From Rotaria sp. Silwood1 (lineage: Eukaryota > Rotifera > Eurotatoria > Philodinida > Philodinidae), in NCBI GenBank assembly GCA_905250075.1, contig CAJNOP010000003.1, positions 2,484,961 through 2,548,960 on the forward strand: a DNA stretch of 64,000 nt. The letters run 5' to 3'. The notes beneath the pieces were generated by a model, which had not been told where the DNA came from, did not search any database, and saw nothing but the letters and a program-made list of their open reading frames with translations. Below are positions 35,376 through 47,594 of this stretch, piece after piece. Made by a program: the position numbers and the translations under genes. Every line of letters begins with the position of its first letter. The first letter of the stretch is position 1.

Positions 35376-36902
35376 AATTAATTGATTTAAGATAATAGCA
35401 ACGAAATAATATTAATAAAAAAATGACAAAAGAAATTCAGTAGATAAAATTATTTCTAGATCTTCTCTCATACGTTTTTTTCTATGATGATGAACATAAT
35501 AATATAACGTGATTCATGAGATCTTTTATTGGTCTTTAAAAATAGGGGAGAGATGATTGTTAACATGAGAAAGATGTCGTCGGTTTTCGATAATTGATAT
35601 TCACCCAAAGATTCTTTTCTTTTACATTTATTATTTCAGTTTCTAATATATTGAAATATACAAGTGTTAACTGACAGTTGTCGATTTTTATCATGTATTG
35701 TAACTAGAAGACAAGTCAAAGAATAGAAATGTTGATATTACTTATGAAATAAGAATATTTTGTATAATAATGATATTGTTTTATTTTACACTTGTTAGGA
35801 ACTGAAAGAAATAAAATTGCTTACTTGACAAAATAGTATATTTCATCTTCTACATATCATATGGCAATCTAAGGCAAATTATTATTAGTTCTTGTGGTTT
35901 TTAACTATATGCAAAATGTCTTAGTACATTCTCGAAGTTTCATGTATCATCTGGAAAGATCGACGATGCTGTTCTATTACTATGAATTATTTATTATAAT
36001 AATAATAATATAGCCATTACTTTGTAAAAATAATATAGTTATTAATGAATAAAAATTTAATGACAATAAAATCGGACAAGTTTGAAGAGTATATTTTGCA
36101 TGTCTATTTCTATTAGTCTGAATTTTTCCAATATATCAAGCTTTACTTTCCTTGAAATGTTAAATGCAATTTCATGCGACTTTTACTCTTCAAAATAGAA
36201 TATCTCATCATTGTCATCTGTGACCTATGCACTAGGCTTTTCTTTCTTGTGCATTCCAGAATTGAAGCTACTCAATATTTTACTTCCTTATCACATCAAA
36301 TAATTTTCTAGAATAGCGTAGTTATTTTTCAAAAATATACATTGATAATTCTACTATCTATCCATCATAAAAGAGTTTGTTCTCAAAATATATACATATT
36401 TATAATAAGCAAGCAATAGCTGCATGCAACCATTCGATTCCGTGGTAGAAGGATATCATACCATAGCGATGACTTTTTTACGTAGAAAAAAAAATAGGGT
36501 TGTTGATATTAGATCGACTTAGACGACAGAAGAAAGAAAAAAAAGAAGAAGAAAACAACAGAAGTTGTATCCTCTCCATCTGGTAACACATAGTATAAGA
36601 AAAAGAACAAGAAGGGCATAGACCCACTGCTAGCAGAACAGTACAATATTGCTATTCCTTATGTATGCTTTTTTTGTCTTATTTCTCTTTTCTCTCCATC
36701 CAGTTACTTCACGATTCGTCCTATAACGATACAAACAATCGCTTGGAAACGCATACAATGTGATGTTTTTCTCCATGATTAAATATTGTTAGATTGTTTA
36801 TTATTCCATTCACCGCAGAATACAAACCAAATTCTCTTATTCTATTATAAAAATTCAATTTTCTATCTTCAGAATTAAAATTTATTTCTATAAAACATAA
36901 CA
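35376..36902. other. Divergent intergenic region
   Basis: 1.5 kb between the start codons of the UBA-domain gene and the SH3BGR-like gene. Both promoters are expected. It holds an ATA/ATT run near 35996-36010 and no recognised gene. Confidence 0.45.
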
Positions 36903-39438
36903 ATGGTTTTACGTGTCTTCTTTATTTCTACAACGGGTCGTCGCGATATACGTAAACGACAAATTCATGTATTTTCTGTACTAAGTTCTTGGAAATTTGA
37001 ATATGAAGCAATTGATGTAGCAGCACCAGAACATGAAACAGAACGTGATTTTATTATTGAAAGTGGTAAAAAAACTGAAGAAGGTAAAATATTGTTGCCA
37101 CAAATTTTTAAAGAAGATGAATGCTGTGGAGATTACATCGATTTTTTACAAGCCATTGAACATGAAAAATTACTATTATTTCTTAAACAAATTACACAAG
37201 AAGAATTCGATGCCCTTGAACGAAGTAAAAATGGTGAAAAAGAAGAAGCAACAGAAGAAGAAAAAGCTGAAGGTGAAGAAGATACTGAGAAGAAAGAAGG
37301 TGAAGAAGAAGAGGAAGAAACTGAGAAGAAAGAAGGTGAAGAAGAAGAAGGAGAAACTGAAAAGAAAGAAGGCGAAGAAGAAGAGGGAGAAACTGAGAAG
37401 AAAGAAGGTGAAGAAGAAGAAACTGAAGATGGTGAAAAAGAAGAGAAAACAGCTGATGATGAAGAAAATAAAGAAGAAGGAGACGAAACTACTCAAGGTA
37501 ATCAATTTAACTCATTTTATTTTGCATGATTGATTGATCAATCTTTATATTAACATATGTATCTGTCTTATAGAAGAAGCCGAAGGCGAAAAAACTAAAG
37601 ATGAAAACAAAGAGGAAACAGGTGAGTATTAAAATGGTAACCAGTAAATTCCATTTATTAAATTTTATTTTAATTTTTAGAAGAAACGAAAGCTGATGAA
37701 GAAGAAGAAAAACCTGCAGGTAAATCAATCGATAATTTGATTTCTCTTTAATTTAAATTTTAGAAGGTGAAAATGAAGAAGAAGAGAAAAAAACAGATGA
37801 ATCTGAAGAAACTAAAACTGAAGAAAAGGAGAAGAAAACTAAAACTGANNNNNNNNNNGAAAAGGAGAAGAAAACTAAAGTTGAAGAAAAGGAGAAGAAA
37901 ACTAAGAAAGAAGAAAAGTCAGCTGAAGAAACTAAAACGAAAAAAGCTTCAGATAATGAAGAATCTAAAGAAAAATCAACAGATCGTCGACGTCGTGGTT
38001 GGGATAAAAATGAAGATGAAGAAAAGAAATCTGATGAAACGAAAACTACAACGAAATCATCTGATGAAGGTTGAAAGCGAAACATTTTTTTTTGTGTGTA
38101 TATTAATCTACTATACTAATCTATTTGTTTCTTTATTTTAGAAACCACAGATAAATCGACAACGAAAGAAGAAACAAAACCAACAGGTCAATCGAATATA
38201 AAATAAAAATTCGTTGTAACAAATTGTATTTTATTTCATTTTTAGAAAAGAAATCTGAAACAGCAACAGCTGGACGTCGAAGACGTGGTTGGGATACTGA
38301 AGAATCAGATTCAACTAGTAAAAAAACTAACGAAAAAGAGGCAACTAAATCTGAAAAAGCAACATCAAAAGATGAAGATACATCAATAAGAAAAAAATCC
38401 GATGCAGCTGATGAAAAAAAAGAAGAAAAATCATCAGAAGATGATTCAAAAAAGAAAACAGCCGATGCGAAAGAGGATGATAAATCATCTACAAGTGCAG
38501 GTAAATCGATAACTATTTATTCAAAAGTACTTCTTTTAAAAAGAAAAGTCTATATCAACTATGAATATTAAAAAAAAATTCAGAAAAACATTTCTCTATG
38601 TCACAAAAGAAAAACATCAATACACGAAACGTCTGCTACTGTATAACTAGCATATTCAGAACTATGAATAAGAATAAGATCGAACAGATTTTTTTAAATT
38701 TAGTATCATTCTATGGTTTAATCTTTAGATAAAAAAGCTGAAACAGAATCATCTCGTCGTCGTCGTGGTTGGAATGAGGATGAAAAAAAAACTGAAAAAG
38801 AAGAACCTAAGAAAGCTGAAGAAACCAAAGCAGAAACTGCGAAAGAAAAACCTAAAAAAGTTGAAGAAACCAAAGCAAAAACTGAAAAAGAAGAACCTAA
38901 AAAAGTTGAAGAAACCAAAGCAGAAACTGCGAAAGAAAAACCTAAAAAAGTTGAAGAAACCAAAGAGAAAAAGGAAAAAGAAGAAACTAAAGATGAGGAC
39001 GACACCAAAACAAAAACTAACAAAGAAGAACCTAAGAAAGCTGAAGATACTAAAGAAGAAGAGAAAAAAACAGAAACAACATCATCTCGACGTCGACGAG
39101 GTTGGGATGAAGACAATAAGAAAACTGAAGAAACTACGAAAACTGAATCCACAACTAAAAGTGAAGAAACCGAAGACAAAGATAAAGAAGCAGAAACTAC
39201 AACATCTCGACGTCGACGTGGTTGGGATAATGCAGATAAAAAGGAAGAAACTACTGCTGAAAATAAAACTGAAGGATCTACTGCTGAAAATAAAACTGAA
39301 GGATCTACTGCTGAAAATAAAACTGAAGAATCTACTACTAAAACTAATGATAAAGATGAAACTGAAAAGAAGAAAGATGATGAAGATACAAAAGCATCGG
39401 CTAAACCGGCTGGACGTCGACGTGCTGGTGGTTGGTGA
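36903..39438 (+). CDS. SH3BGRL: SH3BGR-like thioredoxin-fold protein with long acidic tail and RRRRGW repeats
   Basis: Seven exons: 36903-37497, 37574-37621, 37681-37719, 37764-38069, 38142-38186, 38246-38500, 38729-39438; about 665 residues across an assembly gap (37849-37858). All introns are phase 1. Residues 1-105 match the SH3BGR family: MVLRVFFISTTGRRDIRKRQ, FEYEAIDVAAPE, LPQIFKEDECCGDYIDFLQA. This is a redox-inactive thioredoxin fold. Vertebrate SH3BGR adds a Glu-rich tail; here the tail is about 560 residues of Glu/Lys/Thr repeats (units such as EKKEGEEEE and EEPKKVEETKAE). Six Arg-rich tryptophan motifs are spaced along it: RRRRGWD at 37984, 38275, 39088 and 39208, RRRRGWN at 38755, and a terminal RRRAGGW at 39415. 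They suggest a repeated binding peptide in a disordered scaffold; the partner is unknown. A poly(A) signal lies at 39581-39586. Confidence 0.85.
37849..37858. other. Assembly gap (10 N) inside a coding repeat
   Basis: Ten N lie between identical EKEKKTKTE-type coding repeats in exon 4 of the SH3BGR-like gene. The frame is kept across ten bases, but the true gap size is unknown and repeat units may be missing. Confidence 0.98.
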
Positions 39439-41712
39439 TGATTTTATTTATTTTATTTTTTGGCATTCAATAACAGTATATGCGTGTTTGAGTGTGGTTT
39501 TATGCAGTTGTAAATAAGAAAGAGACTATCATCTCTTCTTTTCTTTATTGTTTTATTATTTCCTTTCTTTTTCTTTTTTAAATAAAGTCATACTGATCGA
39601 ATTCACACTATTAATTATGATCATTTTAGTTAAATCTTAAAATTGATATCAAGTTAAAATCTTCTCTTGTTCAACTGAATGCAAAAATAACATTTATCAT
39701 TTCAACAACGACATAAAAATTGTAAATTATATACATAAAATTATAATTTTTACTGTATATTTCTATTAATAAATTTTCTGTTTTGGCTATTTTTGGAAAT
39801 GATAAGCTTTACGAAATTCATCTTTTAATCTTCTTGTACGTATCAAGTGCATATATCGATAATGAGGAAGAAAGAGACGTTGAGATCAAAGAATAAATGG
39901 ACTAAAAGTATGAATACAATATGCTTTTGGAAAAATATTTAACTATATCTGAGGTCATTATCTTCAATGAGAATCGTTTGAAACAAAATTATCAAATTGA
40001 AGATCGGTTTTATATCTAGCAAAACGATCAAATAAATATCTATCAGTCAATATCATATAGCCAAACAATAGCATGATTCTATGAAATATATTCAATTCTT
40101 GATAATTTTTTTACAAGTCCATGTAAAAGAAACAAATTTCAAAATACGAATAATAGCTCAGTGTTGATGATTTGTCATATGAAAAGTGTATGTCTGATGG
40201 ATATATAAAAGGCTTATTATCATCATCAAATAAATCGAAATCATTAACATGATTATCAATAATTTCTAGTTGCGAGTTTGATGAACTATTTAAGTGTATA
40301 AAAAGAATATTACAAGGGCAAAAAACAAGTACAAAATAGTGTACACGATAATGGCGTATAATACAATAAAATATACTTTCGTTCTGTCTTGTCACATAAG
40401 TATATTTACATTTGAATATAGCTACTACATATGTTAATAGTCTGTCTTTTACTTAGTATTTTGCTTTCTATTTTCTGCATATTCAATCATAGACATATCA
40501 ATTGAAAAAAAAGAAGGAAAAAGAAAACTTCGATGGGAAAATCGACTATACTATTCATTCACGCGCTCACCAGGAGAAAGATGAACCATGTAGATGCGCG
40601 ATGAACACAATCTATATTTGTTCAATTAGATTGTTACAAGACAGAAAAAGGAATTCAACACTTTTCGTCTATTAATGATGGGAACATTACATACTAAGTT
40701 TTTTTTTCCTTCACTTTCGAATGAAATCACACCATTTCGAAGGTATATTGCATAAGACAACACACTAGATTTGTATGTATACACGCTAGAACAGTTAGCA
40801 TAGACAGTAAATGAAGTGCTACTAGTGTATATGTATGCATATCGTTCTGTTAATATACCGAGATGATGAGTGGGCATTTATCAATGTTACATATTCAATA
40901 AGGAAAGCAAGTCAATAAAGCATATATTATTTGAGTGGATGATGAACAAGCTGTGAAATTTCTGATGATGCTATAATCATCATATGATTCATATGATTCA
41001 AAATTAGTACATTGTTTTTTCACTGATTTATTTGATTAAAGAACATAAACTTGAATTTTTCACGATAAAATACATATGAAAATCAAAAAAACATTAATCT
41101 TCATTTTTTATTTTTTAATCATTTTAAATTTCAATGAGCTTTTCATAGTTGAACAAAAGAGAATAACTTTGATATTCTTTTATCGGTGGTATCACCTCTG
41201 ATAACAAACAAGGTATACAAAAGTCAATCACCTACTGAGTGCAAATGGAAAAATCGCACGAATCTAAAAATGTGAATAATCTCATCGTTTGTCACTTTAG
41301 TTTTATATGATGACAGCCATCTTTTTCTTGAAAGAAAAAAACATTAAATTTTGAATTATTTTCGAGCAATACTCCTGTTCCTCTTCCTTGTTTTGACGCC
41401 ATCAAGCATGTCAAATTATATCTGTTGGATCGTTTCATTTCCGTCTCGCCAATCATCGGCGCAGGGGACATCTTCAAACAGAAATAAAAAGAATTTTCAA
41501 TGTTCTTTTTTTCGTTTTCTCTCTGTCTCTCTCTCTCTCTTTCTTATACATATTTCGCATAGACCAATCATTGGCGTCAACCACCTACTGAGTATACAAT
41601 AACGAGAGAAAAGATTGAAAACGAAAAAAAAAATATGGTCAACCATCCCACTATTTTGTGACTAGAGACAAATTGTGCATTCTCACAAACAGAGACATAT
41701 ACACAAATAAAA
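39439..41712. other. Intergenic upstream of the Dlx gene
   Basis: 2.3 kb with the SH3BGR-like 3' UTR at its left end. The rest probably includes Dlx promoter and regulatory DNA, with CT-rich sequence near 41518-41545. No gene was recognised. Confidence 0.45.
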
Positions 41713-44493
41713 ATGTTTCCCAATCATTATTCACCATCAAATCCTTATGTTGATTTTTCATCATATAATACAACTCCATCAACTTCAAACATAACTAGTA
41801 TTGGTAATTCTTCATCACCACCACTTTATCATCAACATCAACATATGTTCTCAACAACACATTTTTCAAATGATAAACTTCAACACTCACCAACAGGTTA
41901 TCCAACATTTGCTATGCATGGTTTAAATATGAATGTTAACGTTACAATGAGTCCTGTTTATGTACCAACAAATAATCTATCAATTCCTCAATCATCACCA
42001 TCAGTTCCATTAAAATCTTTTTATTCTCCTAATGAAAATGGAACGAATTCATTGGAAGGTAAGTAATGGCGATTATTTCCAACTGCGTATACAGATATAT
42101 ATATGTGTGTGTGCCAATGAAAATGATCGTTTGTCATGAGAGGTGCTAAAATATTATTCATGTGAATACTGATAACAAAAAGAAAAGTACAATTCATATA
42201 TGAAAGATAAGTCGAAAAATTTTCTGTAACATCATTAGTTAAGAATTTGAGTTTTCTATTCATCATCGAAAATAAGGAATCAAATTTAACAATAGAAACA
42301 TTACGATAAATATTTCAATATTATTGTATTATTGATTAAAAACAAGATGTTTTTCATCTTAAAAAAGACTTCAAAAACAAACTTTAATCTATTCATTGAT
42401 CTTTTATCTATCAACCTTTTTCTTTTTCTTTTCAAAGATCGATTGATAATGATCGATCATATACAAACCGAGTTAATTTATCGCATTCGATCTAAATGCC
42501 AATAGCGAAAATTAAATTTTTGTCATACTCATAGTTATTTTTATTTATTTATTTTAATAGAAAAATCACTCAGCACGGTAGTATTAAATGGTAATGAAAC
42601 TCTTCCACCACCACCACCACCACCAACACTTTCATTACCTAAAATGACAGCGAAAGGAAAGAAGATTCGCAAACCACGTACAATTTATAATCCACTTCAA
42701 TTACAAGCATTAAATAAACGTTTTCATCGTACACAATATTTAGCATTGCCTGAACGAGCTGAATTAGCAGCTATGCTTGCTCTAACACAAACTCAGGTGA
42801 GTTTTATGTATGTTAATTTGACACATCGAAGGTCATATGTATAGCCTAAAGCATGACATATTTTATTGTCTTTTTTTTTCTCTATGTAGAAAAATGATGA
42901 ATCGAAGATCATCATTCATGATGTCCATCTTCGAGCAAATGTCTGTCTTTCGCATATGAGTTAGGATAAGGAAAAAGCAACAGAATGTCGTTGATTTTTA
43001 TGAGTGATTTGCGCAATTATATTCGTTGATAGTTTCGTTGCAGAAAACGAGTCACGAGAAAAAAAAAAGAAGGCGGGATGCATTATCGGCTAGCTCAAAT
43101 TGTATGTATATATAAATTCAAAGACGCATCAGCGGGGAGCTCAGCATTGCGTGAACAATCGAAAGACGAGGGCAAATGGTCGGCATGTTTGAAGAAAAGC
43201 GAGAAAAAAAAAGTTCTTATCTGAAATGACAACGCCCACTGTGGATACTACGAAATAAGATCATATTCATTCATGTGTAGACTATTTTTGAAGTCAAATC
43301 ATTTTGACATTATATCTAAAATAGTTTCTTTTGCTTTTATTATTTTGTTTTTTTTTCTATACAAAAATCAAATAAACTTAAGTTTCCGTCTTGAAGTTTT
43401 TTTTTTTTTTGAAAGAGAATACTGGACTGATTTCTATATGTTTCACAGTCGGATAGAAAAAGTAAAAATGGGCGTTTCTTCTTAAACACAAAGACATTTT
43501 CTCTTTATATACAAATCACGCACGCATTGATGCTTTGTTCCCTTTTTTTTTCTCGCTTTATGCTCACAAGACAACCTGTTATTAGAAATACACATTGTGA
43601 AAGAATATAGACAGGTAAAAAGATGTATATTGATGTGATGGTCAGTATAAACCCTGCGGGTATATTCGTTGTAAGATCTATGTGTGACATCTCTCCACCC
43701 TTTGCCTCCCATACATACATATACATTCTACATTGATGGGACAAGGACAATACATGATGACCGATACGCCCTTCACACACAAAATATAGTCGATAGAGAT
43801 ACATATATGAAAAACTATCTATAAGGAAAAGAAATGCTTGACTAAATCGATGTATGATGATAGATAAAAGTTACGGTTATTCTTTTCTTTTTTATTTGTT
43901 GATATTTGATTAAGATGGTTAACTAAACTGATTGTTTTTTTTTTGTCTTTTTTTTGAAGGTCAAAATATGGTTTCAAGTAAGTAAAAATATTTCTATGAT
44001 TACTCTATATAGATTAGTTTTTTTATTTATTTCTTAGAATAAACGTTCAAAAGAAAAAAAAGCTAACAGACAAAGTAATCGAAGTCGTCCATCAAATGAT
44101 AATGATTTGAGTTGTAATGGTGAAGAAATCTATTCTGATGATGAGACAAGTTCAACATCAACTAATAATAATGATTCATCTTTACATGCTACACAATCAT
44201 TAGCACCTGCATGTGAAAGTAAAGATGTTGATGTGACTACAACTAATCAAGCAATGATCAAATCATCACCTAATATCTATGAACAGTCGTCACCACCTTC
44301 TCTAACATCTTCTGCAATGATGTCAACAACAACAACTTCACCACCATCTTATCCTGCAAATGATTTTCTTCGTTCAAATTCAATGTATTTTGATTATGGA
44401 TCAATGAATGGTTTTTGGCCACCACATTTATATGATGCAAATCATAATACGAATGGATATTATCAACAACATCCACCAACGATTCATACTTAA
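41713..44493 (+). CDS. Dll: Distal-less (Dlx) homeobox transcription factor
   Basis: Nuclear transcription factor of appendage and nervous-system patterning. Exons 41713-42058, 42561-42796, 43960-43977, 44038-44493; 351 residues. The homeodomain contains [34 protein letters not shown] and TQTQ, then VKIWFQ and NKRSKEKK. These are hallmark Dlx residues; Asn51 of WFQN is present. The changes from the usual Dlx sequence include RRSKFKK to KRSKEKK. The N-terminal region is Ser/Pro/Asn/Tyr-rich with a poly-Pro run just before the homeodomain. The C-terminal region is Ser/Thr-rich, like an activation domain. The intron after TQTQ matches the known Dlx position. A further intron after VKIWFQ leaves an 18-base microexon. 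Intron 2 is long (1163 bases) and may hold regulatory DNA. The stop overlaps AATAAA at 44492-44497. Confidence 0.95.
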
Positions 44494-44719
44494 TAAAACT
44501 TGATTTCTTAAAATGTTGTATTATCCGACTTGTATATCGATTTACTTTTGCTTCGAAAATAAAACTTGTATTGAATGCTTAAGAACAAAAACAAAAACTT
44601 TCCTCAATCAATTTTGTTTCATTCATTTTTATTTAGCCAAACAAATAGTTTTAGATGTATTTTATCAACATTCATCATGTGCTTTGAGGTTTCTTATATC
44701 CTGATCACTCATATTATCA

Positions 44720-45600
44720 TCATAATCTATATAAGATTCTCAGTTTTCGTAACTAGGAAGAATAGATTTAATTGTTGGGCGACCATTAGATAAAAAAGTA
44801 TCATTTCGATAATAATACATTCTTGACCTTTTGAATAAAATATAGATGTTTATTATTGAAAAATTAATAGTCTTTGAGATTATTTACCATAATTATAAAC
44901 TTCATTAATTGTATTACCTTGGTTTCGAGCAAATTTATAGAAATTATGTACTTGACCTATAAAAAAAATCAAGTTATATTTAAACAGATGTTTCATTAAA
45001 CAGTTTTCGTTTTACTGCTTTGAATATTTTCATAATAGACACATAATTTACATCTGTATTACGATAAATACAAGTCTGTTCATGAGCAAAGTCAATTGCA
45101 TGTAACAACTCATGTAATGCTACCCAATGTTGAATACAACTACGAATTTGAATTGAACGATCTTGACCACTACTATGCACAATTTTACTTATATGTGATC
45201 AACATCTACATTTATTTATTTGTTTTATCTTTATCTTCTAAATAAAACGTACATTTAGTTTTCTTATTCTTGATCAGAATGAATTCTTAACGAAACTGGA
45301 TTATTATTTCGCCAGGCAAACCCTATACAGTCATTCGTATATTTTAACTAATTGCAGTCATAGTACTAACGATAACATTCTTATGATCATTTGTATGTGT
45401 AGCATCAAATTCAACAGATGATTGGGCTATTTTAGAGCTTGAATGTGTGCATTTCGACTATTGCTTATTGGTATTGCAATATCGCCTTCTATCTATTCGA
45501 CATCATTCTGATTATTCTCTAACAAATCAGGCAGATTAAATAAACTAGGACTATTTTCTGAATTCTGCTCACGTATTACGTTTGCATTATACGAGAAAAA
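44720..45600 (-). pseudogene. Astacin-family metalloprotease pseudogene
   Basis: Decayed zinc endopeptidase gene on the minus strand. The clearest part, 45180-44980, has HELLHAIDFAHEQ, the astacin HExxHxxGxxHEQ zinc site with the usual Gly replaced by Asp. Upstream (about 45560-45300) are remnants of the propeptide and N-terminal domain: GDIAIPISNSRNA, and EFDATHTNDHKNVI in another frame. Downstream (about 44960-44740) are VYNYG and SNGRPTI, corresponding to the YDYxSxMHY turn region and the following AFS..G.PTI strand. Stops and frame changes separate these parts, so no full-length enzyme can be made as read. Conserved order of all parts shows it was once a complete gene. Confidence 0.7.
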
Positions 45601-46427
45601 GAATACAGTTAAAAACAATTTAATATAACGAAATATTATTAACAAGATAATCTTCTGACTATGGAGAAAGAGACAACGTGCATATATATATATATACTCA
45701 ATAGTCTATTAGTTTTGCCGAAAATAGCATGAAAATATAGAATATCGGAGATCAAAATAATACTCTAGAAAACTATATAATGTAGATCTTCCTGCATAAA
45801 AGAAATGATGTAAATCAGAACTGATAAATTCAAATTTAATTCATTCTGTCATTCGTTTCCACATTTATATATATCTTTGTGTGATTACAAAGAAATTAAG
45901 AAAAATTAGGTTTTTTTATATTTTCAATGATGCTCGTTTTTTTTATAAATTAGACAACATATTCATAACCAACTCTTCGAAAGTACGACATTTTTTCTGC
46001 AGATGTTCGTTTCTTGGTTGAAACAAAACAAAAGAAAAACTATTTATTGACTTACCTTTCAAAATGACATTAATATGAGGATATTTTAGAAGTTTTAGTA
46101 TTTTATTCTTCGTAGAATTGAAGTAGTAGAATATAATGAGAGAAATACCACATGAAAAAACTTCATAATATATTGATTGGACTAGTGGTATTTATTTGAT
46201 ACTATGAAGAAAAAAAGTATAAAAGCTACCGTATATATTAATTAATGACACATAAATCAATATATCGACTTTTGTTTTAAGGTCTGTATATACAAAATAC
46301 TTCTTTGCAAAATCATTTTAAATAAACCTAGTAGGTTTTAGGCAATTTACTGTTCATGTTTTGAAAATAAAGTGAAAAAAATATCTTGCTAATAATCACG
46401 GATCACCGGGATGAACTACTCGAACTT
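45601..46427. other. Intergenic
   Basis: A+T-rich, with an AT run near 45690-45706. It is the 5' side of the astacin relic and the 3' side of the wax-synthase-like gene. No gene was recognised. Confidence 0.4.
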
Positions 46428-47594
46428 TTATTTCATAGCAGAAAAAATTCCCGCTTCAATAAATGGATCGAAGAAAAGTGGTGCAGTTATTAACAAAATC
46501 CCTATTGTCCACATACATCCCAATAATTTTCCTTTGAAAGTATTTGGCTTGACTGGCATCTTCATAGTTATTTCTAATAAAACTAAAAGACCATGTAATG
46601 AAAAGAAAATCATGTTTTTACCAGACCATGTACTTGAGACAAACCAAAATGTGTATTCATGCAGAAAACCTGATAAAAAAAAAGCGAAGAGACCTTTTGC
46701 TTTTTTGTTCATTGACACTATTGGATCGATTAGTTTTGGAACAACAACAAAAGAAATAATTTGCAACGAGGTTTTTACAAGATTATTCCAACGATATGAC
46801 CAAAAGTCTCGAAGACTCGTAGCAGTGAAAGGAAACACAGGATATACACGATTGATTGGAAGATTAAAAACGATAGTATAAATGCCAAAACCGATACCAG
46901 TAGTACCATCAATTGACAGATATAGAAGAACACTCAATAACACATAACGAACGAAACGGAATATTGGAAAAAATGATGATGAAGAAAGTGAAAGCCATTC
47001 AAGAGGTATTAAGTAAAGAAGTATTCGATAAATAATACATTGAAAAATACTTCGTAAAATTAACAAGATACCTTCTCGACGTACATTTTGTTTTGATAAC
47101 CCTGCTAACTTTGCTTCAGATTCTGGCATTCGTGGAAGGGCAAGTAAATATAAAGCTAGCAGTTTTAATGGCATTCGTCGAGTATATGTCCATTTATAAG
47201 CAAATGCTAATTCAAGAAGTTTGAAAACTGTCAACATACTAAGTCCGCTAAAGGAAAAAGCCAATAGAGTGTTAAGAAGAAACCATGACGATTTCAATTT
47301 CAAGAAAACATGTATAAATAATAAACTGATAGAACTAACAATTGAATTCAATTGAAAAGGACATGGTGAATTAAAATATTTACTAATACTAAGACTAACA
47401 AGGCACATAATAAATACACAAACATAGGATATACACAGAATAACTAAGGTACTTTCGACCATATTGATGATGTGACAAAAACAATTGAAGAAACTTTTAT
47501 CGTACTTGATGTTGTACTGATAAGTGTTTGAAAAGACGTAAAATTTAAAAAAAAAGCATATAATTGTGCGCAACAGAAAAGATAAAGAGACCAC
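46428..47594 (-). CDS. MBOAT wax-synthase-like O-acyltransferase
   Basis: ER membrane enzyme of the MBOAT_2/wax synthase family, which moves a fatty acyl group from acyl-CoA to a long-chain alcohol or similar acceptor. Single exon; 388 residues from 47594, or 344 from a better-placed Met at 47462 (MVESTLVILC). There are eight or more hydrophobic segments. The family signatures are present: SLRDFWSYRWNN in a loop, then FFLSGFLHEY, whose His is the presumed catalytic residue, and a C-terminal TAPLFFDPF. Length is right (plant and bacterial enzymes have 340-400). Typical animals lack this family or have few members, while bdelloids are known for many horizontally acquired genes, so a foreign origin is possible. 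The single-exon structure among intron-rich neighbours is consistent but not proof. The exact substrate cannot be read from the sequence. Confidence 0.75.
   Translation of the reverse strand: MVSLSFLLRTIICFFFKFYVFSNTYQYNIKYDKSFFNCFCHIINMVESTLVILCISYVCVFIMCLVSLSISKYFNSPCPFQLNSIVSSISLLFIHVFLKLKSSWFLLNTLLAFSFSGLSMLTVFKLLELAFAYKWTYTRRMPLKLLALYLLALPRMPESEAKLAGLSKQNVRREGILLILRSIFQCIIYRILLYLIPLEWLSLSSSSFFPIFRFVRYVLLSVLLYLSIDGTTGIGFGIYTIVFNLPINRVYPVFPFTATSLRDFWSYRWNNLVKTSLQIISFVVVPKLIDPIVSMNKKAKGLFAFFLSGFLHEYTFWFVSSTWSGKNMIFFSLHGLLVLLEITMKMPVKPNTFKGKLLGCMWTIGILLITAPLFFDPFIEAGIFSAMK

Noticed and set aside
37033-37533. Long Lys-rich frame overlapping the SH3BGR-like exon, and similar ones at 37767-38141 and 38765-39517, plus Ser/Phe-rich minus-strand frames
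   Set aside because: They are shifted-frame shadows of the GAA/AAA-rich coding repeats.
46411-46881. 156-codon plus-strand frame
   Set aside because: Antisense shadow of the wax-synthase-like gene, which has clear family motifs on the minus strand.
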